Translations under genes and position numbers: made by a program
DNA from: Canna indica
Lineage: Eukaryota; Streptophyta; Magnoliopsida; Zingiberales; Cannaceae
Length of the DNA: 64,000 nt
Direction of reading: 5' to 3'
Assembly (NCBI GenBank): GCA_034359265.1
Contig: CP136890.1
Location: 32,592,501-32,656,500 of the forward strand
The notes under the pieces: generated by a model
What the model was told of the DNA's origin: nothing
Database searches by the model: none
Seen by the model: the letters and a program-made list of their open reading frames with translations, nothing else
In this document: piece by piece, positions 45,324 to 59,700 of the stretch
How positions within the stretch are numbered: position 1 is the first letter of the stretch
Layout of the letters: the number at the start of each line of letters is the position of its first letter

Positions 45324-45592
45324 ATTAAACCACACTCATGTCGTGCGGTGCAAGCAAAGCTGTGCCCATAGCGGCGATCCTCCAGGAGATGGATTAATTT
45401 TAGGCCGTCTGGTGCATATCGGACGGCTGATATTGCTCCTAAGTTCTGTTCTCAATTTCCCCTTCTATGTATACTTTGATAGTTGATACCATGACGTCCA
45501 TTAACACAAGGAAGCGAAGCCGCAGCTGAATCTTAGAAGGGAGAGGGAGAGGGAGAGCGAGAAGGAGAGCGAGACAGCAGGAACAGATCGGC
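45324..45592 (+). promoter_or_regulatory. RPT1 promoter and 5' leader
   Basis: About 270 bp between the last transposon and the RPT1 start codon. No convincing TATA box. There is an imperfect inverted repeat GGCCGTCTGG...ATCGGACGGCT at about 45402-45427 and a TGACGTCC word (bZIP-type) at about 45491. A GA-rich tract of repeated GGGAGAGGGAGAGC lies at about 45535-45575, immediately before the ATG, typical of plant housekeeping leaders. Confidence 0.55.
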
Positions 45593-47719
45593 ATGGCTCC
45601 CGAGCCCGAGGACGAGATTAACGAGAAGAACCCTCGCCCCCTCGACGAGGACGACATCGCGCTCCTAAAGACCTACGTGAGTACCCGCTTCCTTCCTTTC
45701 TCTGAACCCTCATTCGATCTTTAATCCTTCCTTTTCATGTTCATTAATACGTCAAATCGGGTCAACGATCGATATTTCATCGATTTCGTACCCATGAAGT
45801 TATTGATTTTTTGCTGTGAGGTGTGATTTAGGGTCTCTCTTCCTTCTTTTCGTCTGTGAAAGAGTCGTGGATTACCCATGCTTGTCTCTTAGTTTTCTCT
45901 TCGAGTCTAAGATTGAATCTTTGTTGGTTGTTTCTATTGTTCGGTTTTCGCTGTTAAATGGGATTTAGGGTTTTGTTCCTCTAGACCTCTACCAGCTCTA
46001 CTTTCTATTCCTTTCTGCCCTGAAAAAGTTCCTTTGTTTGGGGCTCTAGTTGATGCATCGGTCGGATTGGTTTTTGCATATCGGGTTCCTTTCAGCGGGG
46101 AGTCTTTTTGTACAGTTTGATTTCGTGTTTGAGGCAGCCCCTTGCTATTTTCCCCTGATATCCATCCAATCTAGGTCATGCCACTGCGATCTCGGGAAAA
46201 AATAGTCTTACATTCTGCATCGATTAGGTTTGACTTCGTATTGAGGTAGCCTCTTTATTGTTAAGTTTTAACCTCCAGGCAATCTAGGTCATGATGCTGG
46301 CATCTGCCAATAACTAGTCTTACGTTCTGCGTCAATTAAGTTTTAAGATAAAATTTCCATTTTTAGAGGTTTCTTGCTTGCACTTAGTTGCGTAAGGCTT
46401 ACTGCTAGCATCATTTTGCATATTTTCTTTGGATTAGGTTTTCCTTTGTATATAGCTGCTAAAGGCTGTTGACCTTTGGCTTGTCAAACCCTTTATTTAC
46501 TTTGTTAAGAGTTTCAAAATTCATGTTCCAATTCTTGATCTGTGTAATAATGTTTGATGACAGGGTCTGGGACCTTATTCTACTAGCATTAAGAGGGTCG
46601 AGAAGGAAATCAAGGAATTGGCTAAGAAAGTTAATGATCTATGTGGTATGTGCAATCAAGAGGTTTTACCCTATAATTTTAGCATTAGCATGTTACTTCT
46701 GAGTACTTTTTATTGTGTAGTATTTGCTGATAGATGCTTTTTTTTTCAAAACCTATAAGAATGCAAATATCTTGCTTTAAACTGGAAAGGGCACTGGAGG
46801 GAAGCCATAGAGTATTTTATAGTGGAAAGATATGAAGTTAATTCTTGAGGTAATAGTCTACAAAGTATTGGTTGAAATGTTGAATTAAACCAGTGTCGAG
46901 TTTAAGTGAAGCTATCTACGAAGCAGGCATCAACATATGCACATGTAGTAAAGGTATTATTTATATGAGTATGTTGTTATTGATTTTATGGGCCAGAGAT
47001 ATCAGCAATCTGATTATTTTAAATTAACCATCATGGCTGACACCTATATATATGTATAGATATTGGTATATATTTTGCTTCCATTGATTAAGTTGATAAA
47101 TATTGATATTCCTCAATCTAACAATGAGGCAATTGCAGATGTATGGTTGTGATTTTTGTTTTTCTTTTTGCAGTTAAATGGGTCCATTTATGCATTATGT
47201 ACATAAACATCTCTAACAACAGTTAAGATTCATACTCGTCAAGAGTTCATGATGTTTGCCATGCAATGTGAACATCATTTTTCGAGATCTGCTGGGTACT
47301 AATGAATTCAACCATTCATTTATATCCAAAATTACAACCTGGGGATGTACTGGTTGGACCTATTCAAATGTTTTTTCTTTTCTCTTTTCTTGTGCTATTG
47401 GCTTCACCCGCTGAACAGTACTAACTGGTGGTATTATACTATTATGTTTATTTTGTTGGTTTGTACTGTATCAGTCCATGTGCAGATTGAATTGGCACTG
47501 GACAAAAATTTCAAAGCTTGGTGGACACAACTAAGTTACAATTTAATATGTGATAGTAAATTCATGAATGATACAGTAAAAAATGGTTATGACTCAACAT
47601 TGTTGTAGTGCTTTAAAGGGAATCTATTATTGAGAATCAAATAATTTTCTTTAATAATCTAGCTGATCTTAATACTAGATAAGCATTATTGCTAATGTTG
47701 CAAACTATTACTACCACAT

Positions 47720-47760
<41 letters not shown>

Positions 47761-50700
47761 AATATTCACGAATTCAGTCTCTCGTTCATCTCTTTCACTA
47801 ATTTCTTTTAGGAGTTATTAGTCTTGTACTGCTTATCGATCGTATTACCTTTTGGAATCAAAAAGTTACAAACTGTATTCAATACTCTGGCTTGGGCATT
47901 AACTCTTACTAGACTTCAATCAAACAAATCTAACATTTACTTTGGTATTTTACTGCACATCAATTTCATTATGTCACTCGCATTAATAGAAAACACATGA
48001 TGAAAGTGTTACATGTTAGAGTTATTTGTACCTAGTCTCTTATTGGTGTAGGTTAACTTAAAATGTTCCAAATGCTATTGTACTCTCATTCCCCCCCCCC
48101 CCTCCACCCTATATTCTTGAGGAATGACTAAGTAATGCCTCCTTCGAAGAAGGAAAGAGGTGGCTGGTTTTCTCTCTCAATTGGTGAAAAAAAGGGGGCA
48201 GCAGCCATCCCTTCTTCTCTCCATCAACCCAGGAGCTTCCCCTTCTCTCCTCTTTCAACCGGAGAAAAAAAAGGGGCAGCTGCTGCCCCTTCTCTTCTCT
48301 CCATCAAGCCTTGCAAACAAAGAGTTGGTGCCCTTCTCTTTCATATTCTCTTTGGCTAGCAAATTACAGCACCTTCCTCTCCACAAGAACAGAAGGCAGC
48401 GCCTTCTTATCTCAACCACAAACAACTGCCAATAAAGGACAGCCACCACTTGCAGCTGCTGATCTAAAAAGGCACTGTTGTTTTCTGCCCAATAGAGAAG
48501 AGCGGCTTCCTCCTTGAAGGTATAGGGTTTCACCAAAGGGTTTCTTCTAGATGTCTTCATCTTCCTTCGTGATGGATCTCAAGATCACCTCTTTTTGCAT
48601 CTCCATCAAACTCAATGGTGCAAACTAACTATCTTCTTTGGTCGAGGGCCATTCTTCTTTTATGTGGTTGGCAAAGGAAGACAACATCTCAATTGTGAAC
48701 CACCCGATGCACCACCCAATGCAGTAAACATTGAGGAATATGCACAATGGGAGACAATGATCATACTGTTCTCTCTTGGATGCTCAACAGCTTGGAGCCT
48801 CAAATTGCCTCAACCATAGTCTTCCACCCCACTGCTAAAAGCATGTGGAGTGCCCTGAAGAAAACCTACTTCCAACACAAGAATATTTCAAAAATTTACA
48901 TTTTGTACTCGAAAGTATTCAATTATCAATCTGAAATTGAAAGGATAATCTGCTCACGACTTCTATGCCACTTCCACTTCAGTCCTTGAGCATTCTGCCC
49001 TTGTTGCTGGTGTGTTGTGGTGGTGCGAAGAATGGTGGTCGTGGGAGGAACTCCTTCTCTTCTTGTTCTCATCACGGTTGTTCTAATAATCCTTTTGAAT
49101 GCTGTTGGCAAAAATTTGGTCAACTACTTCAAGTTCAGGCTGCTACTTCCTCATCAACTCATTTGCTACCTCTACTGCTTCCATGTCTTCCGCTCTTGGG
49201 ATTGTAACCATTACTTCTGGTATATCGACTCGGAGCCACTAATCACATGTGAGGGAATGGAGGCTCTCCTTCTTCCTACATTTTCCCTCTAATCTACCAC
49301 ATTTTTTCCTTGTTAACAAGGTTGTCAAAGGTGCTAGGCGCACTCGAGGCGCAAATATTATTTATACTTTTCTCAAATAATAAGAATATGATATGCAATG
49401 TAAGAAATAAATTATATGCATCATTGCACTTATAACATCAACAGTTCCAACGAAGAATTAAAACATCGCATCTCTAGTTAAAGAGACAAGCAATAAAAAA
49501 TTCTAAAGGCTAAGAGTTTTTGAAGACAAACATAAATGTTTCACAATCCAAATGTTATCCAACATGAAAAGCACCAAAGCTTTTAAGTTTTAAGTTTTAA
49601 TACAAAGTTAGTGCCTCTCCTCATCCCTACTCCTTACACATCATCCCCGGAGTCCCCATCACTAAAATTATTATCAGTTTCATCATCCTTGAAGTCCTCG
49701 AAAAAAAATGTGATGCACACAATTGAAGCCCTAAATGGTTTTTTTATAATTTTTTTACTATTACATTAAGTGGTAGGCCTCGGTAGGCCCCCACTTAAGA
49801 AAAAAAACTAGGACTTCACCCAGGCGCACAAGGCGCGCGCCTGGGTGAAGGCGCTGCGCCTTGGCTTGGCCAAGGCGCTTGACCCATTTAGCGCCTTGCC
49901 AAGGCGAGCGCTTTTGACAACATTGCTTGTTAATGGCTCCTCTTCACTTGTTCATGGTTTAGGGTCTGTTATAACCCCTGATGATCTATCATTAATCTTG
50001 ATGGAGTCTTTTATCTACGTAATTTATTTTTAATTTTTTTTCCAATTAGCTAACTTATCAAAAGTCTTGCTTGTTATGTAACTTTCTACTCTTCTCACAG
50101 TGCTATGTAGGATCTAAGACGAGGATGATGATTGGTGGGAAATTAAATCTAGAAGGATATATTTGCTTTCTATCTCTCTTATTAATGCACATCTTTCCAC
50201 CACACCATACCAATGGCATTGCCGTCTTAGTCATCCATCGTTTGTTAAGCTAAAAGGTTTTCTTCGTGAGTCCGTGTCTTTTACTTCTTTCCAATGTGAC
50301 GCTTGTCAAAGTGTGGAAACATTGTGTCTTTCCCATAGAGTTCACATAGGTCTAGTGAGTTAGCCTTTATTTATATTCATTATGACATTTTAAGTCGCAA
50401 TCTTGCTGTTATTTGTTTGGGATATAGATATTTTGTTACTTTTATTGATGACCACATTTGTATGACTTGATTTTATTGTTGAAGTGTCGTTTAGAAGTAT
50501 TTCATGTATTTGAAAACATCTATTCTGAAATGAGCACTCAATTTGGTGTTCCTATTAAAATTTTGCATATTGACAATACTAGCGAATACTTGCCGTTTGA
50601 TTTTGTCTCTTTTGTAGTTCTCATGGAATCATTCATGAAACATCTTGTACCTAAACTTTTCAACAGAATGGAGAACGTAAAAAATTGACATCACCTTGAT

Positions 50701-53700
50701 GTTGCTCGTACCATGATGTTTCATGTGAATGTTCCATGATAGTTTTTGGGTGGCGCAGCTCTTACCACCGCTTACTTGATAAATAGTGTGTTCTCCTTTG
50801 TCCTTGGAGGAAAGTTATCTTTCTCCATTCTCCACCCTACTCAACCACCTTTCAGCGTGTCTCTTATGGTCTTTGCGGACCGTTAGATGTGTCTTTATTG
50901 GATATTCTCGCACCCAAAAAGGGTACAAATGTTATGGCCTGGCTTCTAAGCGCCATTTTATATATGAGGATATTATCTTTTTTGAGGATACACCCTATTT
51001 TCTATCATCATCTTCTCAACTATTGGCAACCCCTTTTCCACTTGCTATGGGCTCTCTATCATCTATCATTCATTTTCCTCTTGATCATGATGTCATTTAT
51101 CATATTGTTTACCAACAATGGAAGAGTAAAGAGGCAGCCCTTAGATTAGTTCGACCTCCGACTCCTCCTTAGTTTGCATATTCATCTATTGATCTTGACC
51201 TACCTATTGTACTTCAGAACAATAAACGTACTTGTACATCCCATTTCATTAATGGATGTGTTTTTTCTACTCATTTATCACTTTTTTTTGTACATTTGTT
51301 TTGTCCTTGTCTACTATTTTCTTTCTCATAACATATATATTATAAATTATATATTTTTACATTTATATTTAATTATATATTTTATATTTTATATTTTCTA
51401 CACTTAACATTTATATACATATATATAGTATATATAATAATAGAATAATAATATATATATGATATATAATATTAGGTGACTCGCTTAGACCCCAAATGGA
51501 AGCAAGCAATGGACGAGATGCTAGCCTTCGTTGCTAGACAGACATGGGATCTTGCCCCTCTTCCTTCGGGGGCTTGGACGAGATGTCAGCCTTTATTGGT
51601 TGACACATGGGATCTTGCCCCTCTTCCTTTGGGGGGCTTGACTCATTACTTGCAAATGGGTTTCATTGTTAAGTATTCTTTCGATCGGTGCAAAGTTCGA
51701 TTGGTTGCCAAAGTATTCATTCAAGACTATGGGGTTGAGTACTTTGAGACTTTCCTTCTTGTGGCTTAGTTGAACTCTGCGCGGATTCTTATTTCTATGG
51801 GAGTGAATCTAGGGTGGCAAATGCACCAAGATATGTTGCTCTTGGGGAGAATCAATGTGCAAGTTAAACAAAGCAATATATGGTCTCAAACAAAGTTCCT
51901 AGACACGGTTTGATAAGCGTAGTCAAGTTGCACATGACATTGGACTCAATTGCAACAAGGCAGATCACTTGGTGTTTGCACACCACTCCTTTATTGGTGT
52001 CAGTTGTAAATGGCGCAAGGCGCACAAAGGCGCAAAGGGCTCTTGGAGCCATAGTGCAGGGCGCAAGGTTATGGTGCACGCCATAATGAGGCGAGGCGCA
52101 AAAATAAAATATAATTCTAAAATATAATTTGTACATAAAAGTATATATTTCTAAAATAAAATCACCTAATTAACATCTAATTTAGCATCAAGTAAATAAA
52201 GATAATAAGTCAAAGTTGTTAAAGAACAACTAAACAAGCAAACATCAAGTTCAACATCATTAAAAAAAACAAGCCAACATCAAGTTTAACATCAATTTTA
52301 GCATGCAGCAGTATCAGCAGACAACACGCAGAAAAATTTCAGGGCAGTATCAACATGCAGAAAAATATCAGCATGCAGCAGTATCAACATGCAGAAAAAT
52401 ATCAGCATGCAGCAAATATCAGCATGCAGAATAGGAGGGAGGGCTGAAAATTTCAGCATGCTGAAAAAAAGAATGCTGAAATCTTCTGAAATGAGAGAAG
52501 AGAGACTGCCAAAATATGGTGGAGATTGCCAAAAAAGAATGCTGAAATCTTCTGAAATACTCGAAATATGCTGAAATTTAATGGAGAGGCTGCCAAAATA
52601 TGGTGGAGAGGCGCGCCGAAAGCTGAGACTCGCGGGAAGGGAAGAAAAAGAGGTGCCAGAAAGAAAAGAGGCTCACCGGAGGCGTCGGGAAGGATGCTTG
52701 CCGAAAAGAAGGGAAGAGAAAAGAAGAGAAAAGTCAGGCATCGGCGGTTGAGGAAAAAAGAAGAGGATAAAATTTTTGGGTGCCGTAAGTTAACTTATGA
52801 CACTTGGCGCCACACCTGTGTGTGGCGCATATGGCGTGCACCTCGCACCTGGGCTGAAGTGAGCGCCATAGCCCTTACATCGCTAGGTTAGCACCTCAGG
52901 GAAAATATGGTGCGGGGGCGTGCACCTGTGTGCGCCCCGCGCCATGGCACGCCATTTAAAACTATGATTGGTGTAGTGGATGATATTATTTTGCTCATTG
53001 GCGGTGATGAAGAGGGCTTATTTGAGGTGAAGATTCATTTAAAGCAACACTTTGTGACCAAGGACTTGGGCCACCCTAAGTACCTTTTTAGCATAAAAAT
53101 TGCCTATAATGCTAAAGGTGTGGTCTTATTTGAAAAGAAATATGCTATGAACCTACTCAATGAGATATGGTTGTTGGAGTACAAATTTGCAAAAATCCCA
53201 ATTCAGTCCCAATTATCATCTGAATTTGAAGATCAAAACTTTGATGATTGCACTAGATATCAAGCTTGTTGGCAGATTCATTATCTCACTATATTCCTTG
53301 TTGTTGGTGTAGTTTGTCAGTTCATTGAGTTCATGCAGAAGTCAAAAATTATCAAGAACGTTGTCCTAAGGATCCTACACTACATTAAAAAATCTCTAGG
53401 TAATGGTCATTGGTATAGGAAAAATGGACATCTTCGGGTTGAGGGTTGTTCTGATGCAGCTTCCATCAACACTTTTGGCTTTTGCACCTATGAAGGAGAA
53501 AATCTAGTTACTCTGAAAAAGCAAAAAGCAAGGTATTGTTGCTTGGTCTAGTGTTGAAGCAGAGAATAGGACTATGATACTGATATGACACCACCTCTCC
53601 ACACCTATTCTAGGAGGAAAAAACATCACATTATTCCCTCAACTCCACATTCCCTCAATCCCCACATTCCATAACCGTCGAGCACTATTCCCACTATTTC

Positions 53701-56700
53701 CTCAATCCCACATTCCATATCTGTCAAGCACTGTTCACACTATTCCCTCAACTACTATGAGTTACCAATTATCAACTATTGTTAGCCAATTAGATGCTAT
53801 CGACACCTTGGCGGCAGAAGTCGCAGCACTCAAAGCCCAAGCAAGTAGCGCACCAATAGCAGAAACCAACACGAGTGCTTCTGACAAAGGAAAAGCCAAA
53901 GCAATTCACCTTGGACCACGAAGAGCTGCCGTTGTAGAGGTTGAAGAAGATGACGTAGACAACCCATGATGGCTTAAGAGCCCTTCGACGACCTCATACA
54001 GATGGAATTTCCAAAATTTGAAGGAGGTGATCCTCGCGGTTGGATTTTAAAAGTGGAGAAATACTTTTGTTATTACCAAATCGGATGATCTCAAGGTCGA
54101 CATTAGTACAATGTATTTTGAAGGAGATGCTCTTGATTTGTTTGCTTGGATCAATAGTGAACACACACTCCATTATTGGGAAGAATAGGTGAAGGCGCTG
54201 CAAGAAAACTATGGCCCTGCTAAATTTCAAAATTCGGATGAGCATCTTTGCAACATTAAACAAATTGGTAGAATTCAAGAATATCGACATGAATTCGCTA
54301 ACTCGCTAAAGAGCTACCCACGTGCAAAATTGGCTAGAACATTGTTTGCTAGGGGTATTTTTGAGTGGATTGAAAGAAGAGCTGAAAGCATATGTAAGAA
54401 TTCATAAACCAAGAGCCTTGCTTTAGAATTTGCTTCTTGGGTCTTCTTCAAATCGGTCCAACTTTTATCCAAATCTCCCAACCAAAGAGCCATCCCGCCC
54501 TCAACCGGCCACCATTAACTCACGATTCTCACATCAAACCACCCAACCTCCACAGCTGCGTCCCCTGGGATGCTGAGCGCCAAGCACGTCGAGATAAGAG
54601 ACTATGCTTTTGCTGCAACGAAATGTTTTTGCCGGGCCATCGTTGTAAGTTCACAACCTTTTCTCTCTTGGAAATAACTAATAGGAATGATAAAGTGGAA
54701 GAGGATTGTGCCGACGGAGGGTGAACCCATTGAATTGGCTGAAATCTTCTTCCACGCAATATTGGGTAAGACCACAGGTACTACTAGGGATGTCAATGGG
54801 GCGGGGCAGGTACGGGGGGTGCCTACCCGCTACCCGCCCTGCGAAATAAACGGGTACCCGTTACCTGTTTATTCCCCGCGGGTTTTAAAAATGGGTACCA
54901 TTTAATTACCCGCGGGGGGACGGATACCCACGGGTATTGGCAGGTACCCATGACAATTTTTAAAAATATAAAGTTTGACATTATGATAAGAATTTCAAAT
55001 ATAAACTCCTAAATTTTGACAAAGATAAGAAATTTACAAAGGATACAACCTAAAGGGAAAAAAGAATCAAATAAACCAACATAGAGGCAATGACACATGA
55101 GACAGAATCAACATACATTAATTGGCAGGGCACAAGAACAAGGAACAAGAAAATAAAGTAGAAACAATGCTGCTGGTAACAATAAATCATTCCACTGCTT
55201 CGGAAGAAATCACTTGATTGATGGTAACAATGTTGCACTGCACGCCCTAGATCAATTAGTCCTGGTAAAAATCATAAGGAAATTACACACGATAGAGTGA
55301 TTGGGCGAGTGATCGGGCTGATGAGCGACGAGAGATTGGGCTGACAGTGACGAGCGGCGAGAGCGATCGGGCGAGGAGAGATGACGAGCGGCGAGAGATC
55401 AGGCTGACAGTGACGAGCGGCGAGAGCAATCAGGCGAGGAGAGGTGACGAGCAGCGAGAGATCGGGTTGACAGTGACGAGCGGCGAAAGCGATCGGGCCC
55501 GGAGAGGTGGCGAGCGGCGAGAGATCGAGCTGATGGGCGGCGAGAGCGATCGGGCGAGGAGAGGTGACGAGCGGCGAGAGAGGAGGTCGAGAAGCGTGCG
55601 GCGCGGCATTAGGCAGTGGGTAATGGGTTTTGACTGGGTTAGGAAATTAGGGTTTTTTAGTATATGTATTGAGGGCAAAATAGTAATTTACTAATTTTCA
55701 TGGGTAACGGGTACCCGCGGGTACGGGTACTATGATACCCGCGGGTACGGGTACTATGATACCCGCGGGTACGGGTACTATGATACCCGTACCTGCCCCG
55801 TTTAATAAACAGATATGAAAAATTACTCGTGAAATACCCGCGGGTAGAAAATTACCCCCCATAGCCGTCATAAACGGATAAATACCCGCGGGTACCTGCC
55901 TAAACGGGTTTTTTTGCCATCCCTAGGTACTACCATGAAGCTTCAAGGTTCCCTTGGCAGCCACGAGGTTCTCATCTTAGTGGATAGTGGATCCACACAA
56001 CTTCATTGCTGCTTCTCTTGTGTCTAAATTGCACATACCAGTTCAAAGGGTACCATCATTTGGCGTTCAAATCGGCAACAGAGAGATTATTCAATGTAAC
56101 CAGATCTGTCGTGGGGTTCTTGTACAATTGCCTGGTCTGAAAGAAGATTATTACCCTTTTTCAATTGGGGGTGCTGACTTGGTCCTGGGCATCAAATGGC
56201 TTGCCTCCCTCAATACAGTTCAAGCAAATTTGAGCAAGATGTTCATGATTTTTTACTTGATGGGAAACACTATAAGTTATAGGGAGTTCCTCATGCAGCA
56301 CAAACTAATGCTTCCTTACACTCCATCTCCAAGCTTGTTGTCCCTACAGGTAACTCTACTCTACTGGCAACTTTAATGTCTCTTCTACTCGAATATGAAG
56401 TTGTGTTTTCCATACCCACTTCTTTACCACCATTTAGATCACATTCACATGCCATCCCTTTGTTACCAACTCCAAACCACCAAATATTCGCCCATACCGT
56501 TACCTAGCTTATCAAAAATTTGAAATTGAAAAACAAGTTGAACTCTTGAATTCGGGTTTCATTCGACCTAACTCCAGCCCATTTGCAAGCCCAGTGCTAT
56601 TAGTCAAAAAGAAAGATCAAACTTGGAGATTGTGTGTTGATTACATAGCTCTAAATCAACTTCAACTTAGTGTTCCCGTTCCCGATAAATATCCTATCCC

Positions 56701-59700
56701 AAACATAGATGAACTCGTTGATGAATTACATGGGGCCACCATCTTCTCAAAAATAGACCTTTGTTCGGGTTACCACTAGATCAGAGTCTATCCACCAGTC
56801 ATACATAAAACAACTTTTCGTACTCACTGATAGTGAGTTTGTTGTAATGCCCTTTGGCCTCACCAATGCATTATCTACTTTCCAATATACTATGAGTGAC
56901 ATTTTTCGCCCTTATCTCTGTAAATTTATTCATCTTTTTTGACGACATTCTGATTTACGGCTCCACATTAGAGCAATACTTTCCAATCTGCTATGAATGA
57001 CCTTTTTCGCCCTTATCTCCATAAATTTATTCTTGTCGTTTTTGACAACATTCTGACTTACAGCTCCACATTAGAGCAACATTTTACCCATCTACAAGCA
57101 ATCCTTCAACTCCTAACAGCTAACTGTTATTATGCCAATGCAAAAAAATGTCTTTTTGGTCAGCCTCAAATACATTTCTTGGGACATGAGGTTGGCAAAA
57201 ATGGAGTTGTTGTTGATCCTGACAGTGTAAAATGTCTTGGATTGGCCTGTGCCAAAAAATGTAAAAATGTCAAAGAGTTGCAGGGTTTCTTGGGGTTGAC
57301 GGGTTACTACCGTCACTTCGTTCAACATTATGGAGCGATTGCAACAGCCTTGACTGATTTAATTAAATAGAATGCTTTTCAGTGGTCTTCCAAGGCAGAA
57401 ATGGCTTTTTAGAAACTCAAAATTGCATTGTCTTTAGTCCCGGTTCTTAGATTACCGTATTTTAGCTAGTCCTTTATAGTTGAATGTGATGCTTCCCCAG
57501 AAGGGGTGGGTGTTTTCCTCATGCAATCTGATCATCCCATTGCTTATTTTAGTAACGGTTTTTCATTTTCTAATCGTTATAAATCTGCATATGATCGTGA
57601 ATTGCTAGCTTTGGTTTTGGCATTACAAAAATGGAAGCATTATCTATTGGGACAACATTTTTTTGTTAAAATTGACCATTACAACCTCAAATATCTCCAA
57701 AATCAGAGGGTCAGCACCAATAAACATTAACATCTACTCATGAAGCTTTTACCTTTTGATTTTACCATAATTTATAAAACAGGAAAGGAAAATCAATGAG
57801 CATTATCCAGGCAACCACATGCTGATTTTATGGCGCTAGCCTTACCAATTACCATGGACTTCATGAATCTGCAAGATGCACTGCCACGAGATCCCTACAC
57901 CAAAGAAATTATCACCTTCCAAAAAGATCCCAAATCTCATCCCAACTTACATTTAGCAGACAAGAAACATTTCTTCCATGATCGCCTAGTTATTCCAGAA
58001 GACTCCATTCTACGTCGGAAAATATTTGCCGAATCCCATGATTCATTGACAAAAGAACATGGTGGTTATCTCAAGACCTTCAAGCGGTTCACTTCTTGTA
58101 TTTTTGGCCTCGAATGAAGCATGATGTGAAGTTGAACAAATACCAAACTCTTGCTCCAACTGGTCTTCCCCAACCTCCAACCTCTGCTAATACCAAAACG
58201 TGTTTGGGAAGATATTTCTTTAGATTTTGTTGTTGGCCTTCCTAAATCTGGTGGTTTTGACACTATCTTGGTGGTAGTGGATAGATTCAGCAAGTACAAT
58301 CATTTTATTCCACTAACGCACCCTTTCACTGCAAAACCAATGGCTGGTCTGTTTTTGCAAAGAAACTATCAAGTTGCATGGCATGCCTCGCTCTATTTTA
58401 TCATATCGTGGTGTCATTTTTCTTAGTACTTTTTGGCAAGAATTGTTTCGCCTTAGCCAAACTCGTCTTCGCATGGGAACTTCCTACCATGAAACTCGTC
58501 TTCGCATGGGAACTTCCTACCACCCACAATCTGATGGCCAAACGGAGGTGGTAGATCGCTGTTTGGAAGCTTATCTCAGATGTTTTGCACATGAGCAGCC
58601 TTCTTCTTGGAGTAAATTCCTAGCTTGGGCGGAGTACTCATTCAACACAGGTTTTCACACCTCCACTAGTACTACTACTTTCAAAATACTCTATGGAAGA
58701 GACCCTCCTGATCCCCATCCCTTTGTTCTAGGTGAGACACACCTTGTTGAATTGGAAGAACAACTGCTAGCACGCAATGAGATGCTAAAAATTCTTCGTG
58801 AGAACCTTCTGAAAGCTCAATCTCACATGAAAGCACAAGCTGATTCTAAACACAGAGAACTTTCCTTCAATGTTGGTGATGTTGTCTACCTTCGCATCCA
58901 ACCTTTCTGACAAATTTACTCGGCAAAGTAATGATATGAAAAGCTGTCACAACGCTACTTTGGCCCTTATTTTGTTATTTGCCAAGTGGGACCCGTTGCT
59001 TATGAATTAGCCTTGCCAGAATCTTCTAAAATCCATCCAATCTTCCATGTGTCTTTGCTGCGACCTGCTCATGGCCAAGTTCCGTCGACACCTCCAGCTA
59101 ATTTACCTATTACAAAGGATTGAGAGCTAGCCTTAACTCATGCTGAAATCCTTGCTCATCAATGGGTGCGAGAAACAGGGGTCCCTACTCTCGAGCTTCT
59201 AGTACAATGGTTAAACCGTCCTATTAAAGAGGCATCTTGGGAAAATTATGATTTACTAGCTGGCCTGTTTCCTTCTTTCCGCCTTGAGGACAAGGCAAAT
59301 TTCCAAGGGGAGTGCACTGATATGACACCACCACTCTACACCTATTCTAGGAGGAAAAAACATCCCACTATTCCCTCAACTCCACATTCCATATCCGTCA
59401 AGCACTTTTCCCACTATTCTCTTAACTTCACATTCCCTCAATCTCACGTTCCATAACCATCAAGCACTATTCCCACTATTCCCTCTATGAGTTACCTACA
59501 ATTCAACATTTTCTTTGCTATAAATATGTGTTTGTTTTAGTGTTTGCATTGTTTTTGTTTTGCTATCTATTTGTATTTGGAGCATTGTCCACTCCCAAAG
59601 GACAACTTAGTTGAAGAACTTAGTGTTGAGATTCTTGCACTGTCTCTTCAATTGAATATTAGTTCATCTTTCCATTTCGATCTCTAATTCCTACTAGATA

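Larger units (their letters stand above)
53581..59696 (+). mobile_element. Chromodomain Gypsy retrotransposon, defective
   Basis: Perfect 5-bp duplication GATAC (53576-53580, 59697-59701). Truncated 5' LTR 53581-53757, 3' LTR 59319-59696. The order gag, protease, reverse transcriptase, RNase H, integrase, chromodomain identifies a Ty3-Gypsy chromovirus. Removing it rejoins the Copia RNase H. The 5' LTR lacks its promoter half, and the primer site is missing. Confidence 0.9.

Noticed and set aside
48135..48560. Repeated Ser/Leu/Lys frames before the intronic Copia gag
   Set aside because: They contain two near-identical 'ggagaaaaaaaaggggcagc'-type units in the Copia leader. No domain, and frames are open in several phases.
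55347..55694. Frame with repeated [21 protein letters not shown] units
   Set aside because: Translation of a 'gacgagcggcgagag' minisatellite inside a hAT element; the opposite strand is open too.
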